Shown: in pieces, positions 14,378 through 21,553 of the stretch | How positions within the stretch are numbered: position 1 is the first letter of the stretch | Layout of the letters: each line of letters begins with the position of its first letter | Notes under the pieces: generated by a model | The model's input: only the letters and a program-made list of their open reading frames with translations | Database searches by the model: none | Told to the model about the DNA's origin: nothing | From: Maribacter sp. | GTDB taxonomy: Bacteria; Bacteroidota; Bacteroidia; Flavobacteriales; Flavobacteriaceae | Length of the DNA: 21,553 bases | Direction of reading: 5' to 3' | NCBI GenBank assembly: GCA_018679695.1 | Contig: JAHHKH010000082.1 | Coordinates: 1 to 21,553, forward strand | Translations under genes and position numbers: made by a program

Positions 14378-15688
14378 TTAAGCGATGTACTTCCTAAAAT
14401 TATTTACCTTGACCTTTGCTTGAAGGTCATGCAATAAGTTAAAAAGACCAAAGAAGGTACGGTTCATGTATAGAAAATGCTTGGAACCTCTATTGCCATT
14501 CATCTTACGCATCTGAGGATCAGTAGAATAGCGTTGACTTAAATTTGCGATTTTCGACCAAAACGCATCCGCACCAAAATCAAATAAATCCCCGTTGAAA
14601 GGTGAGGTAAAAAGCGTCAACATTTCTTTGAAAAGTTCCTTGAAAAATTTGAGTTCTTCAGGAGAATCAGTGGGTGTCAAGATTTCCAATTGGAATAATT
14701 TCTCCGTGAAAATGGAATCGTTGGAAATATTCTCCTTCTTGGATAATTCAAAATAGGGAACATAAAACTCGTCCGGTATCTCCTTTATGCAACCAAAATC
14801 TATAGCAATTAGTGTTTCCCTATCACTAATCAGGAAATTCCCTGGATGAGGGTCGGCGTGCACCTTCCGCAATCCATGTATTTGAAACATATAAAAATCC
14901 CACAGTATCTGTCCCAGTTTATTCCCCAATTCAGGTTCAAAATCGGTCTTGGCGAATTCACTTAAATGCTTTCCATGCATCCAATCCATGGTAATTATCC
15001 GTTCGCTCGATAAATGCCCATAATATTCGGGGAATTCCAAATTGGGGATATGTTCACATTTCGAACTTATTTCTATGCTTTGTCCTAGCTCAAGTAGGTA
15101 GTTGGTCTCCTCAACCAATTTATGTTCTACCTCCTTAAAATATTTATCGGAATCTTTTCCTTGAAGATTAAACATGCGTGTGGCAATGGGTTTTACCAAG
15201 GCCAGATCGCTATTAATACTATCTGCCACCCCTGGATATTGAATTTTAACGGCCAATTCCTTGCCATCTTTGGTCGCTTTATGTACTTGCCCGATACTTG
15301 CCGCATTAATGGAATCACGTTCAAAAGTGTCAAAAAGTTCCTCAGGGTATTTATCCAAATACTTTTTAAAGGTTTTACGGACCAAAGGTGCTGAAAGCGG
15401 GGGTACAGAAAATTGTGACAATGAAAATTTTTCTACATAAGCATTCGGAAGTAGGTTTTTCTCCATGCTTAGCATTTGGGCAACCTTCAAAGCGCTTCCT
15501 TTCAGACTCTTTAATCCGTCGTAGATATCCCCTGCATTATCCTCATTCAACTCATCCCGGGAATGCTCAGGATTTACCAGTTTCTTGCCATAATATTTGG
15601 CATAGTTACCGCCGATTTTAACACCTGTCCTTACCAGCTGGCTTGCCCGCTCAATCTTACCCGTTGGTATCCTGTCTAATGTTTTCAA
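14378..15688 (-). CDS. AarF/ABC1/UbiB-family atypical kinase
   Basis: A 436-residue member of the UbiB/COQ8 protein-kinase-like family. Visible motifs are the family N-terminal motif KGSALKVAQMLS (63-74), AASIGQVHKA (129-138), AVKIQYPGV with the ATP-site lysine K148, HADPHPGNFLI (catalytic loop) and IAIDFGC (metal-binding DFG). The N-terminal motif is usually KxGQ in UbiB/COQ8; here it is KVAQ, with Ala replacing Gly. Members support quinone biosynthesis or lipid homeostasis, and ATPase rather than protein-kinase activity is reported for some. In this window the gene follows a TetR-like regulator with a 24-nt gap, a pairing I recall from other flavobacteria, so the two are probably co-transcribed. 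The substrate or partner cannot be inferred. Confidence 0.9.
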   Translation of the reverse strand: MKTLDRIPTGKIERASQLVRTGVKIGGNYAKYYGKKLVNPEHSRDELNEDNAGDIYDGLKSLKGSALKVAQMLSMEKNLLPNAYVEKFSLSQFSVPPLSAPLVRKTFKKYLDKYPEELFDTFERDSINAASIGQVHKATKDGKELAVKIQYPGVADSINSDLALVKPIATRMFNLQGKDSDKYFKEVEHKLVEETNYLLELGQSIEISSKCEHIPNLEFPEYYGHLSSERIITMDWMHGKHLSEFAKTDFEPELGNKLGQILWDFYMFQIHGLRKVHADPHPGNFLISDRETLIAIDFGCIKEIPDEFYVPYFELSKKENISNDSIFTEKLFQLEILTPTDSPEELKFFKELFKEMLTLFTSPFNGDLFDFGADAFWSKIANLSQRYSTDPQMRKMNGNRGSKHFLYMNRTFFGLFNLLHDLQAKVKVNNFRKYIA

Positions 15689-15712
15689 TTGGCCTTGATA
15701 TTATATTAATTG

Positions 15713-16372
15713 TTAAGCAAAGGTTTCCTTGTATAGAAATTTTCCGAAATCCATAATGTTCTCTAAAGGGGTATTGTCAAAAAGTTCGAAAACCGTATTC
15801 ACAGATTTTTCTATGGCTATATCGGTCTTCTCAAATCGAGCTGATTCATCGTCCATCCAAAATTTCAAAAGAAATAAAAATTGCAACCAGGCCCCCTCTG
15901 AAAAAACTTCGAGATTATGCTGCAAGACTTTTAAAACTTTTCCATCGTTGCCGGCATCGATTAAATCCTTGGCAAAATTTTTGAAATGACGACGCAGCCC
16001 TTTGAGTTGCTCCAAATTCCTTAAGGGATTGCTTTCTTGCTTTAAAGCGAACAAAACATAACTACGATTAAGGGTCAACATTTCAAAAAAGGTATAAAAG
16101 AAAGTCAGCATTTTATCCTTATTTGAAAAATTGTCAAATTCCTTATTATTCAGTAGTAAGTTGTGGGTATTTATATAAAACTTATTCCATATTTCCTTTT
16201 GTAAAGTTTCCAAGGAACCGAATATCCCATAAAACTCTGCTTCTGATATTGAATTCAACTTACAAAATTTGTAGACGGATTTTGGATTGGTTTCGTGTTC
16301 CAAAACATATTCCATATACATTGTGAATAACATATCATCTGTAACTTTCTTTGATTTTGCCTTTGCAGTCAT
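15713..16372 (-). CDS. TetR/AcrR-like transcriptional regulator
   Basis: A 219-residue protein with an N-terminal helix-turn-helix of TetR type (about 10-60: KVTDDMLFTMYMEYVLEHE ... SVYKFCKLNSISEAEFYGIF) and a helical C-terminal ligand domain. The HTH is divergent: the usual R-x-x-I-L-x-A-A start is replaced by T-D-D-M-L-F-T-M-Y. I assign it to the TetR_C_23-type proteins found with AarF kinases in flavobacteria. It probably controls its own operon; a candidate operator lies upstream at 16565-16609. A long imperfect hairpin (16439-16480) lies 67 nt before the start and may be part of its 5' leader. The ligand is unknown. Confidence 0.8.
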   Translation of the reverse strand: MTAKAKSKKVTDDMLFTMYMEYVLEHETNPKSVYKFCKLNSISEAEFYGIFGSLETLQKEIWNKFYINTHNLLLNNKEFDNFSNKDKMLTFFYTFFEMLTLNRSYVLFALKQESNPLRNLEQLKGLRRHFKNFAKDLIDAGNDGKVLKVLQHNLEVFSEGAWLQFLFLLKFWMDDESARFEKTDIAIEKSVNTVFELFDNTPLENIMDFGKFLYKETFA

Positions 16373-16438
16373 GGTATTTGATTTAAGCTTAAAACTGGAA
16401 TTTTAATCCTCACCGCGTGTGTATTTGTTCGATGTAAT

Positions 16439-16480
16439 GTTAGTAAAAACGCGCTTCCTTTCGAAAGCACGTTTTCTAAC
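16439..16480. other. Imperfect hairpin in htpG/TetR intergenic region
   Basis: GTTAG (16439-16443) pairs with CTAAC (16476-16480). AAAACG and GCTT on the left pair with AAGC and CGTTTT on the right around one mismatch; the loop is about 8 nt. On the minus strand it is followed by TTTTTA, so it could act as an attenuator in the TetR leader. It is also usable as an ordinary terminator, but no minus-strand gene lies upstream of it. Confidence 0.45.
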
Positions 16481-16564
16481 AACCTAACCACTAAAAATAG
16501 TAGTAATTGGGACAAACCAAACTTCATCATAGCAATTTAATTCCCAATAAGTACAAAGATAATA

Positions 16565-16609
16565 ATTGTTTAATGTTTTTACATATTTATTAAACAAAAA
16601 TATTTGTTA
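16565..16609. promoter_or_regulatory. Candidate operator: TTGTTTAA-type repeats
   Basis: TTGTTTAAT (16565-16573) and ATTAAACAA (16588-16596) are exact inverted repeats 14 nt apart, and a third related half-site, TTTGTTAA, is at 16602-16609. The group lies between divergent genes for a TetR-like regulator and htpG, so it may bind the regulator. The region is very AT-rich, which weakens the case. The rest of the 344-nt gap (16373-16716) shows only the hairpin at 16439 and the htpG promoter. Confidence 0.35.
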
Positions 16610-16647
16610 AAGTTTCAAAGATCGAATTAGAACCTATTATGTGTCAG

Positions 16648-16678
16648 TTTGTCATGATCAGCAACTATGGTATTTTTT
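16648..16678 (+). promoter_or_regulatory. Promoter of htpG
   Basis: TTTG (16648-16651), 19 nt, then TATTTTTT (16671-16678). The -33 box and spacing are exact and the -7 box differs from TAnnTTTG only in the last base. Transcription should start near 16685, about 32 nt before the ATG. No CIRCE-like inverted repeat is seen. Confidence 0.55.
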
Positions 16679-16716
16679 TTGTCTAGATGATTCTATAATT
16701 TTAAATACTAATAAAG

Positions 16717-18603
16717 ATGGCTACAGGCAAAATCAATGTATCAGTAGATAACATATTTCCTCTAATTAAAAAGTTTCTTTACAGCGACCATGAGATTTTT
16801 CTTCGTGAACTTATTTCAAATGCGACCGATGCAACCTTAAAACTCAAACACCTTACCTCAATAGGGGAGGCCAAGGTTGAGTATGGTAATCCCATAATCG
16901 AAGTTAAGGCCGACAAAGAAGGCAAAAAACTTCATATCATTGACCAAGGTATTGGTATGACAGAAGAAGAAGTCAAAAAATACATCAATGAAGTCGCCTT
17001 TTCAGGAGCAGAGGAGTTTTTGGACAAATACAAGGATGCCGACAAAGATGCTGGCATCATAGGCCATTTCGGACTTGGATTTTATTCTTCGTTCATGGTA
17101 GCGAATAAGGTCGAGATCATCACCAAAAGCTATAAGGATGAGCCGGCTGTACATTGGTCTTGCGACGGTACTCCAAAATTTAGTATCAAAAAGGCCAAAA
17201 AAGTTGACAGGGGCACTGAAATCATACTGCATATCTCAGATGATGATACAGAATTCCTAGAGGATCACCGTATTAGCGAATTATTGCGCAAATACAATAA
17301 GTTTATGCCGATACCTATCAAATTCGGCACTAAAACGGAAACACTTCCAAAACCCGAGGGTGCAAAAGAAGAAGATCCAGCACCAACACAAGAAGTTGAC
17401 AATATTATCAACAATCCCAATCCTGCCTGGACCAAGCAACCCACTGATTTGGAGGATAAGGATTATAAGGACTTCTACAGGGAACTCTACCCTATGCAAT
17501 TCGAGGAGCCTCTATTCAGTATTCATTTGAATGTTGATTATCCATTTAATCTAACAGGCATCCTTTATTTTCCTAAATTGAGCAATGACCTTAATATTCA
17601 AAAAGACCGGATTCAACTTTATCAAAATCAGGTATTCGTTACCGATAATGTCGAAGGTATTGTTCCTGAATTCCTGACCATGCTTAGAGGGGTTATTGAT
17701 TCACCCGACATTCCATTGAATGTGTCGCGTTCTTATTTACAAGCCGATGGTGCTGTAAAGAAAATAGCGTCATACATTACACGAAAGGTTGCCGATAAAC
17801 TCAGTTCCATATTTAAAAATAATAGGGAGGAATTTGAGGCAAAATGGAATGACATCAAGATCGTTATCGAATATGGCATGCTTTCGGAGGAAAAATTCTT
17901 TGAAAAAGCTGACAAATTTGCACTATATCCTACAGTGGATGGCAAATTTTTCACCTTTGACGAACTCCAAGAGAAAATCAAGGACAATCAAACCGATAAG
18001 GACGAAAAACTTGTAGTACTGTATGCTTCAGACAAAGAAGCCCAGCACAGTTATATTGAAGCAGCGAAGGCCAAGGGTTATGAGGTTTTATTGATGGATT
18101 CGCCAATTATTGCCCATTTAATGCAAAAGTTAGAGACCTCAAAAGAGAAACTTTCTTTTGTAAGGGTTGATGCCGACCATTTGGATAATCTCATCAAGAA
18201 AGATGAAACCCAAATCTCAAAATTGTCCGACGAAGAGAAAGAACGTCTAAAAACAAATCTGGAAGAAGTCATCACCGACAAGAGCTATACGATTCAAATG
18301 GAAGCTATGGATAGCAATGCGTCGCCATTTATGATCACAGAGCCCGAGTTCATGCGACGTATGAAAGAGATGCAGCAAACTGGTGGAGGAGGAATGTTCG
18401 GAATGGGCAATATGCCTGAGATGTACAATCTTGTTGTAAATACAAATCACGAACTGGTGGGCGAGATATTGAATACAAAGACCGCCAAAAAACGGGAACG
18501 TTTAATCAACCAATCTTTGGATTTGGCACGGTTATCCAAAGGATTATTGAAGGGTGAGGAACTTACTAATTTTATTAAACGAAGTTATGAAATGGTAAAA
18601 TAG
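16717..18603 (+). CDS. htpG: Chaperone protein HtpG (Hsp90)
   Basis: Bacterial Hsp90, an ATP-driven dimeric chaperone in the cytoplasm. The 628-residue length is normal for the phylum. The GHKL ATPase domain shows E31 (catalytic base) and N35 in RELISNATDA, D76 in IIDQGIGM, and GHFGLGFYSSFM (116-127). A proline-, Glu- and Asn-rich linker (about 212-240: PEGAKEEDPAPTQEV) precedes the middle domain (YRELYPMQFEEPLFSIHLNVD is 19-plus residues of it). The middle domain carries the conserved arginine region (NVSRSYLQADG). The C-terminal dimerisation domain ends near ANLSKGLLKGEEL-like sequence, with no MEEVD tail, as expected in bacteria. The gene stands divergent from the TetR/AarF pair and is followed by DUF2141 after 30 nt. 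Confidence 0.98.
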   Translation: MATGKINVSVDNIFPLIKKFLYSDHEIFLRELISNATDATLKLKHLTSIGEAKVEYGNPIIEVKADKEGKKLHIIDQGIGMTEEEVKKYINEVAFSGAEEFLDKYKDADKDAGIIGHFGLGFYSSFMVANKVEIITKSYKDEPAVHWSCDGTPKFSIKKAKKVDRGTEIILHISDDDTEFLEDHRISELLRKYNKFMPIPIKFGTKTETLPKPEGAKEEDPAPTQEVDNIINNPNPAWTKQPTDLEDKDYKDFYRELYPMQFEEPLFSIHLNVDYPFNLTGILYFPKLSNDLNIQKDRIQLYQNQVFVTDNVEGIVPEFLTMLRGVIDSPDIPLNVSRSYLQADGAVKKIASYITRKVADKLSSIFKNNREEFEAKWNDIKIVIEYGMLSEEKFFEKADKFALYPTVDGKFFTFDELQEKIKDNQTDKDEKLVVLYASDKEAQHSYIEAAKAKGYEVLLMDSPIIAHLMQKLETSKEKLSFVRVDADHLDNLIKKDETQISKLSDEEKERLKTNLEEVITDKSYTIQMEAMDSNASPFMITEPEFMRRMKEMQQTGGGGMFGMGNMPEMYNLVVNTNHELVGEILNTKTAKKRERLINQSLDLARLSKGLLKGEELTNFIKRSYEMVK

Positions 18604-18609
18604 TTTGCC

Positions 18610-18617
18610 TAAATTTG
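18610..18617 (+). promoter_or_regulatory. Possible own -7 box for DUF2141 gene
   Basis: TAAATTTG is a perfect TAnnTTTG, 16 nt before the DUF2141 ATG and just after the htpG stop. No TTTG lies 19 nt upstream. The DUF2141 gene may thus have its own promoter as well as read-through from htpG. Confidence 0.4.
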
Positions 18618-18633
18618 GTTAAACTATCGTTGC

Positions 18634-19050
18634 ATGATAAAGCACTTGTTTTTTGTTATATTATTTCTTGTTGCAAGCTTTGCCTTTGGACAAGAAGTGA
18701 GCCTTAATGTCGAGATAGAAGGCATTAAATCTGAAAAAGGAAAAATCCTTTTTAGCCTTTTCTCGGATAAAAATGGTTTTCCGGGTGATATGACCAAAGC
18801 ATTCAAAAAAGGGGTTGTTCATATTGAAGGTGGTAAAGCCATAATTGATTTGGATTTACCCCCTGGAACATATGCGATTATGGTCTTTCATGATGAGGAT
18901 GACAATAACGAGTTAAAAACCAATTGGTTTGGTATGCCCAAAGAAGGTGTAGGTAATTCGAATAACCATAAGGGAATTCCAAACTATAAAAAATCTGTTT
19001 TTAAACTTTACAAAAACAAGACCATTACCATTAACCTATGGTATGCTTAA
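18634..19050 (+). CDS. DUF2141 domain secreted protein
   Basis: A 138-residue protein with a clear signal peptide (MIKHLFFVILFLVASFAFGQ, cleavage likely after G19 or Q20). The mature part matches DUF2141: LNVEIEGIKSEKGKILFSLF (about 24-43), FPGDMTKAFKK, then PPGTYAIMVFHDEDDNNEL and TNWFGMPKEGVGNSNN (near 108-123), then FKLYKNKTITINLWY at the end. These short beta-rich domains are common in marine bacteria and have no established function. The location is probably periplasmic or outer-surface. The gene lies 30 nt after htpG and ends in a bidirectional hairpin terminator, but a functional link to Hsp90 is not implied. Confidence 0.93.
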   Translation: MIKHLFFVILFLVASFAFGQEVSLNVEIEGIKSEKGKILFSLFSDKNGFPGDMTKAFKKGVVHIEGGKAIIDLDLPPGTYAIMVFHDEDDNNELKTNWFGMPKEGVGNSNNHKGIPNYKKSVFKLYKNKTITINLWYA

Positions 19051-19060
19051 GAATAAGATA

Positions 19061-19092
19061 AAAAACCGTCTTGGTGATTCAGGGCGGTTTTT
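19061..19092. terminator. Bidirectional terminator between DUF2141 and inositol oxygenase genes
   Basis: AAAAACCG (19061-19068) and CGGTTTTT (19085-19092) form an 8-bp stem with a further C-G pair inside and a loop of about 14 nt. T runs follow on the plus strand (in the stem arm) and on the minus strand (TTTTTTATCTT). The genes on either side are convergent, so it can serve both. Confidence 0.7.
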
Positions 19093-19114
19093 CAATTAAT
19101 GGTGTGATTTAGTG

Positions 19115-19924
19115 TTACCAATAAATGGGGGCCGTTCCCAAATATTTTTCTGCGATAGGTTGGTAGTACTCCTTGACCTCTTTTAGATCATAAGTTTTAT
19201 CACATTTGGTATAAAGATCATATTTATTGAAATCACGGATCCATTCCAAGTATTCTTTGTCTTTTTCATTCAACAATTGAGAATAACTTCCACCCGTATG
19301 CCAGGGGTAAAATGAATGATACCGAATCATAACCATCGCTTCCTCAGGTAATTTGTTTGAACTATGGTTTTGCAATACCTGAAATAGATATTCATCATGG
19401 CCCCAAGCCAAATCAAGATTGTCCAATCCACAGCCTTCTTTATAAATACCTAAATCGGTATTATAGCGCTTATCGTTCATATCACTGTTCAAGGCATTGA
19501 ATTCTGGATAAACACATGTATCGGGCAATTTACACCCCACTACAAAAACATCCCCCACCATGCCCCATTGTTCAGCTTGGCTGGTACCATCCTCATCATT
19601 CCCCCAAAGAAACATTACCTTGCCCAAATCATGGATCAATCCTGTTAATTGCATCCAATCAGGGCGATTGTCCGCACGTATTGCCTCAGCACTTTGTATC
19701 AAATGCTGAATGTTGGGCAAGTCTAAATCGGGGTCACTTACATCGATCAGCGTATTTAGGTGTTCCATCGCTTCCCACAAATCCATGGGCTTATCAAAGG
19801 TGAGATATTTGTTATGCATCCGTTTCACATAATCCAAGGTCTGGTTTTTGCGCATTTTTCGATAATGTACTCTAACTGCGCTCTTTACATCTGATTGATC
19901 GTATACTCTAAAGGTCTTTTCCAT
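19115..19924 (-). CDS. Myo-inositol oxygenase (MIOX)
   Basis: A non-haem di-iron oxygenase that cleaves the myo-inositol ring with O2 to give D-glucuronate. From MEKTFRVYDQ the protein has 269 residues (mammalian MIOX about 285). All six iron ligands of the HD-domain fold are present in order: H74 (NIQHLIQSAEAIR), H98 and D99 (GLIHDLGKV), H176 (WGHDEYLFQV), H203 (RYHSFYPWHTG) and D236 (FNKYDLYTKC). Further matches to animal MIOX are DVSDPDLDLPN and GDVFVVGCK (124-132). An in-frame ATG seven codons earlier (19945) would overlap the symporter; I prefer the inner start, which leaves a 2-nt gap. It is downstream of, and co-transcribed with, the symporter. MIOX is best known from animals, plants and fungi; bacterial copies are less common. 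Confidence 0.95.
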   Translation of the reverse strand: MEKTFRVYDQSDVKSAVRVHYRKMRKNQTLDYVKRMHNKYLTFDKPMDLWEAMEHLNTLIDVSDPDLDLPNIQHLIQSAEAIRADNRPDWMQLTGLIHDLGKVMFLWGNDEDGTSQAEQWGMVGDVFVVGCKLPDTCVYPEFNALNSDMNDKRYNTDLGIYKEGCGLDNLDLAWGHDEYLFQVLQNHSSNKLPEEAMVMIRYHSFYPWHTGGSYSQLLNEKDKEYLEWIRDFNKYDLYTKCDKTYDLKEVKEYYQPIAEKYLGTAPIYW

Positions 19925-19926
19925 AA

Positions 19927-21525
19927 TTAGACATTTCCTAACCAAAGATACAAAATAACGGTTGTCACAATTAAAAACAAACTAAATGGTTTTGCATATT
20001 TCCAAGGCTTTAGGTCTACTGCGCCCGCGTCGGTTATTTTAAACTTTGCATCTTTTGGAAGTAAGATCGAAGCCAAATGCATGATGGCGATGTTCAATAC
20101 AAATTCAATCCCCCAAATATGTACAAAGTGCAGGTTCACTTCAACGACATAGTACGAAGCAACATAAAACAAAAGACCAAATACCAATCCGATCTTAGCA
20201 CCTGAAGCCGATACCTTGGGAAATAAAAATCCAGCAATAATCACACTTGCAATGGGTATAAAGAAAATACCGTTCAACTGCTGCAACAGCTGATACAAAC
20301 CTTCAGGGGCGTTGGCGACAAAAGGAGCAATTCCAATCGCGAATATGGCCAATATGGCCGATGTCCATTTTCCTATATTCACCAATCGCTTTTCACCGGA
20401 TTTTGTGTTAATATATCGTTTATAGATACCAAGACTAAAAACAGTGGCTGCACTGTTCAAAGCACTATTAAAAGTACTTAAGATCGCCCCCATCATAACA
20501 GCAACAAAAAAACCGGTCAACCAAAGCGGAAGGACCTTTTTTACCAACAAGGGATACACATTATCAGGGTTATCATACAAGCTCTCCCCGAAATAATAAA
20601 ATCCAATTAATCCGGGCAAAACAATAATCAAGGGTACCAATATTTTGAGTAATCCTGTATAAAGTAGTCCCTTTTGGGCTTCTTTTAAATTCACTGCCCC
20701 CAAAACACGTTGAATTATCGATTGATGCATGGTCCAGAAATATACCTGATTTACCATTAAACCTGTAAATAAGACCTCAAAGGGTAGAATGGCCGATCTT
20801 GATCCAGGACCTACACCTGACTCGCGACTCACAACATTGAATTTTTCAGGACTATTTTCAAAAACTGTTGTCAAACCCTGAAATAGATTGTTTTCCCCTA
20901 TACTTAACAATGCCAAAATGGGGACCAACAATCCTGCCACTAAAAGGCCAAACCCGTTTATAGTATCTGTATATGCCACCATTTTAAGACCTCCAAAAAT
21001 GGCATAAACAGCCCCAATAGTACCAACAACTATAATTGTAATCCAAATCCCTTCTTTCTGGGTAATATCCAATTGTTTTGAGATATCAAAAATAGCCTCT
21101 ATGTTCAAAGCTCCCGTATACAGAACAATAGGTAATAGTGTTGCCACGAAAGATATTATCAATAAAAGGGCGACTAATGTTCGCGTTATTCCATCGAATC
21201 GCTGTTCCAGAAATTCGGGAATCGTAGTCAATCCCATTTTCAAATATCTAGGCGCAAAGTAAAGGGCAGCTATTACCAGGGCCAATGCAGAGGTAACTTC
21301 CCAAGCGACGATAATGGCCCCATTGCGATAGGAAGAACCATTCATACCCACCAAATGTTCAGTGGAAATATTCGTAAGAAGTAAGGATCCGGCAATTACT
21401 ATTCCAGTAAGAGATCTACCGCCCAGAAAATAACCATCTTTTGTATTGAACTTGTCCCTACGAAGTTTCCATGTAGCGTAAAAAGCGACAAATCCCGTAA
21501 ATAGTAGAAAAGTAAAGAGAGCCAT
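19927..21525 (-). CDS. SGLT-type sodium/solute symporter, likely myo-inositol transporter
   Basis: A 532-residue SSS/SLC5 transporter with about 14 membrane segments, in the SGLT-like branch. It opens FLGGRSLTGIVIAGSLLLTN (33-52) and NISTEHLVGMNG (52-63), where the first core helix unwinds. TIPEFLEQRFDG (101-112), GGLKMVAYTDTING (178-191), NQVYFWTMHQSIIQR (259-273) and STFNSALNSAATVFS (350-364, sodium-site serines) follow. It is unlike the symporter at 7945-9402. Just 2 nt separate its stop from the MIOX start, so the operon encodes uptake and oxidation. Inositol as substrate is inferred from that linkage and from animal relatives (SMIT); the binding residues do not decide between sugars and inositol. 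The promoter lies mostly beyond the window edge. Confidence 0.9.
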   Translation of the reverse strand: MALFTFLLFTGFVAFYATWKLRRDKFNTKDGYFLGGRSLTGIVIAGSLLLTNISTEHLVGMNGSSYRNGAIIVAWEVTSALALVIAALYFAPRYLKMGLTTIPEFLEQRFDGITRTLVALLLIISFVATLLPIVLYTGALNIEAIFDISKQLDITQKEGIWITIIVVGTIGAVYAIFGGLKMVAYTDTINGFGLLVAGLLVPILALLSIGENNLFQGLTTVFENSPEKFNVVSRESGVGPGSRSAILPFEVLFTGLMVNQVYFWTMHQSIIQRVLGAVNLKEAQKGLLYTGLLKILVPLIIVLPGLIGFYYFGESLYDNPDNVYPLLVKKVLPLWLTGFFVAVMMGAILSTFNSALNSAATVFSLGIYKRYINTKSGEKRLVNIGKWTSAILAIFAIGIAPFVANAPEGLYQLLQQLNGIFFIPIASVIIAGFLFPKVSASGAKIGLVFGLLFYVASYYVVEVNLHFVHIWGIEFVLNIAIMHLASILLPKDAKFKITDAGAVDLKPWKYAKPFSLFLIVTTVILYLWLGNV

Positions 21526-21553
21526 CCCTATAAAAGTAGGGATAAAAGTTAAA

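Noticed and set aside
1..21553. Defence system, prophage, transposon or biosynthetic cluster
   Set aside because: All sizeable genes are accounted for by housekeeping, transport or regulatory families; no transposase, integrase, nuclease-effector pair or direct-repeat boundary was seen.

Overview
The window is ordinary chromosomal DNA from a Flavobacteriaceae-type Bacteroidota, probably marine and related to Maribacter, Zobellia or Arenibacter; the genus is only an impression. Four things support this. The gene set is flavobacterial (DUF4295 beside rpmG and rpmB, an OMP_b-brl_3 outer-membrane receptor, the TetR/AarF pair, DUF2911 and DUF2141). The DNA is AT-rich. Many genes are preceded by the Bacteroidota promoter box TAnnTTTG, once with a perfect TTTG-N19-TAnnTTTG. 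Shine-Dalgarno sites are essentially absent.

Layout. 1-5564 (minus strand) is one long co-directional block. It runs exonuclease, a decayed carboxypeptidase-regulatory-like gene, a fumarylacetoacetate hydrolase-family enzyme, an Hpt phosphotransfer protein and cinA, packed with 0-7 nt gaps or 1-nt overlaps. A perfect promoter then drives rpmB-rpmG-DUF4295, which ends at a strong hairpin terminator. ftsY follows and overlaps by 4 nt a DUF2911 gene that starts at TTG and is cut by the window edge. 5834-7886 (minus) holds a 2-oxo acid dehydrogenase E2 acyltransferase and recR. 7945-9402 (plus) is a sodium:solute symporter, convergent with a small CoA-binding protein (9584-9943, minus).

10102-13228 is the most unusual part. 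An outer-membrane beta-barrel receptor (10347-12800) is preceded by a GTAACA-N-CGTC motif that looks like an ECF-sigma promoter, and is followed by a conserved 3' segment with a hairpin terminator. Both flanks recur immediately downstream, about 80% identical, but with only 76 nt between them where the first copy has 2515 nt. The second unit therefore has promoter and terminator but no gene. It is either the ghost of a deleted tandem receptor or a short ECF-driven RNA.

13249-16372 (minus) holds fabH and a TetR-like regulator with an AarF/UbiB-type kinase. 16717-19050 (plus) holds htpG and a secreted DUF2141 protein. 19115-21525 (minus) is a two-gene operon: an SGLT-type sodium/solute symporter and a full-length myo-inositol oxygenase with all six iron ligands. 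It reads as inositol uptake and oxidation to glucuronate.

Most of the window is housekeeping. Points worth checking are the empty receptor unit, the Asp-to-Asn change in the E2 catalytic motif, the single-base frameshift in the carboxypeptidase-like gene, and the inositol operon. I see no tRNA, rRNA, CRISPR array, insertion sequence or phage gene.
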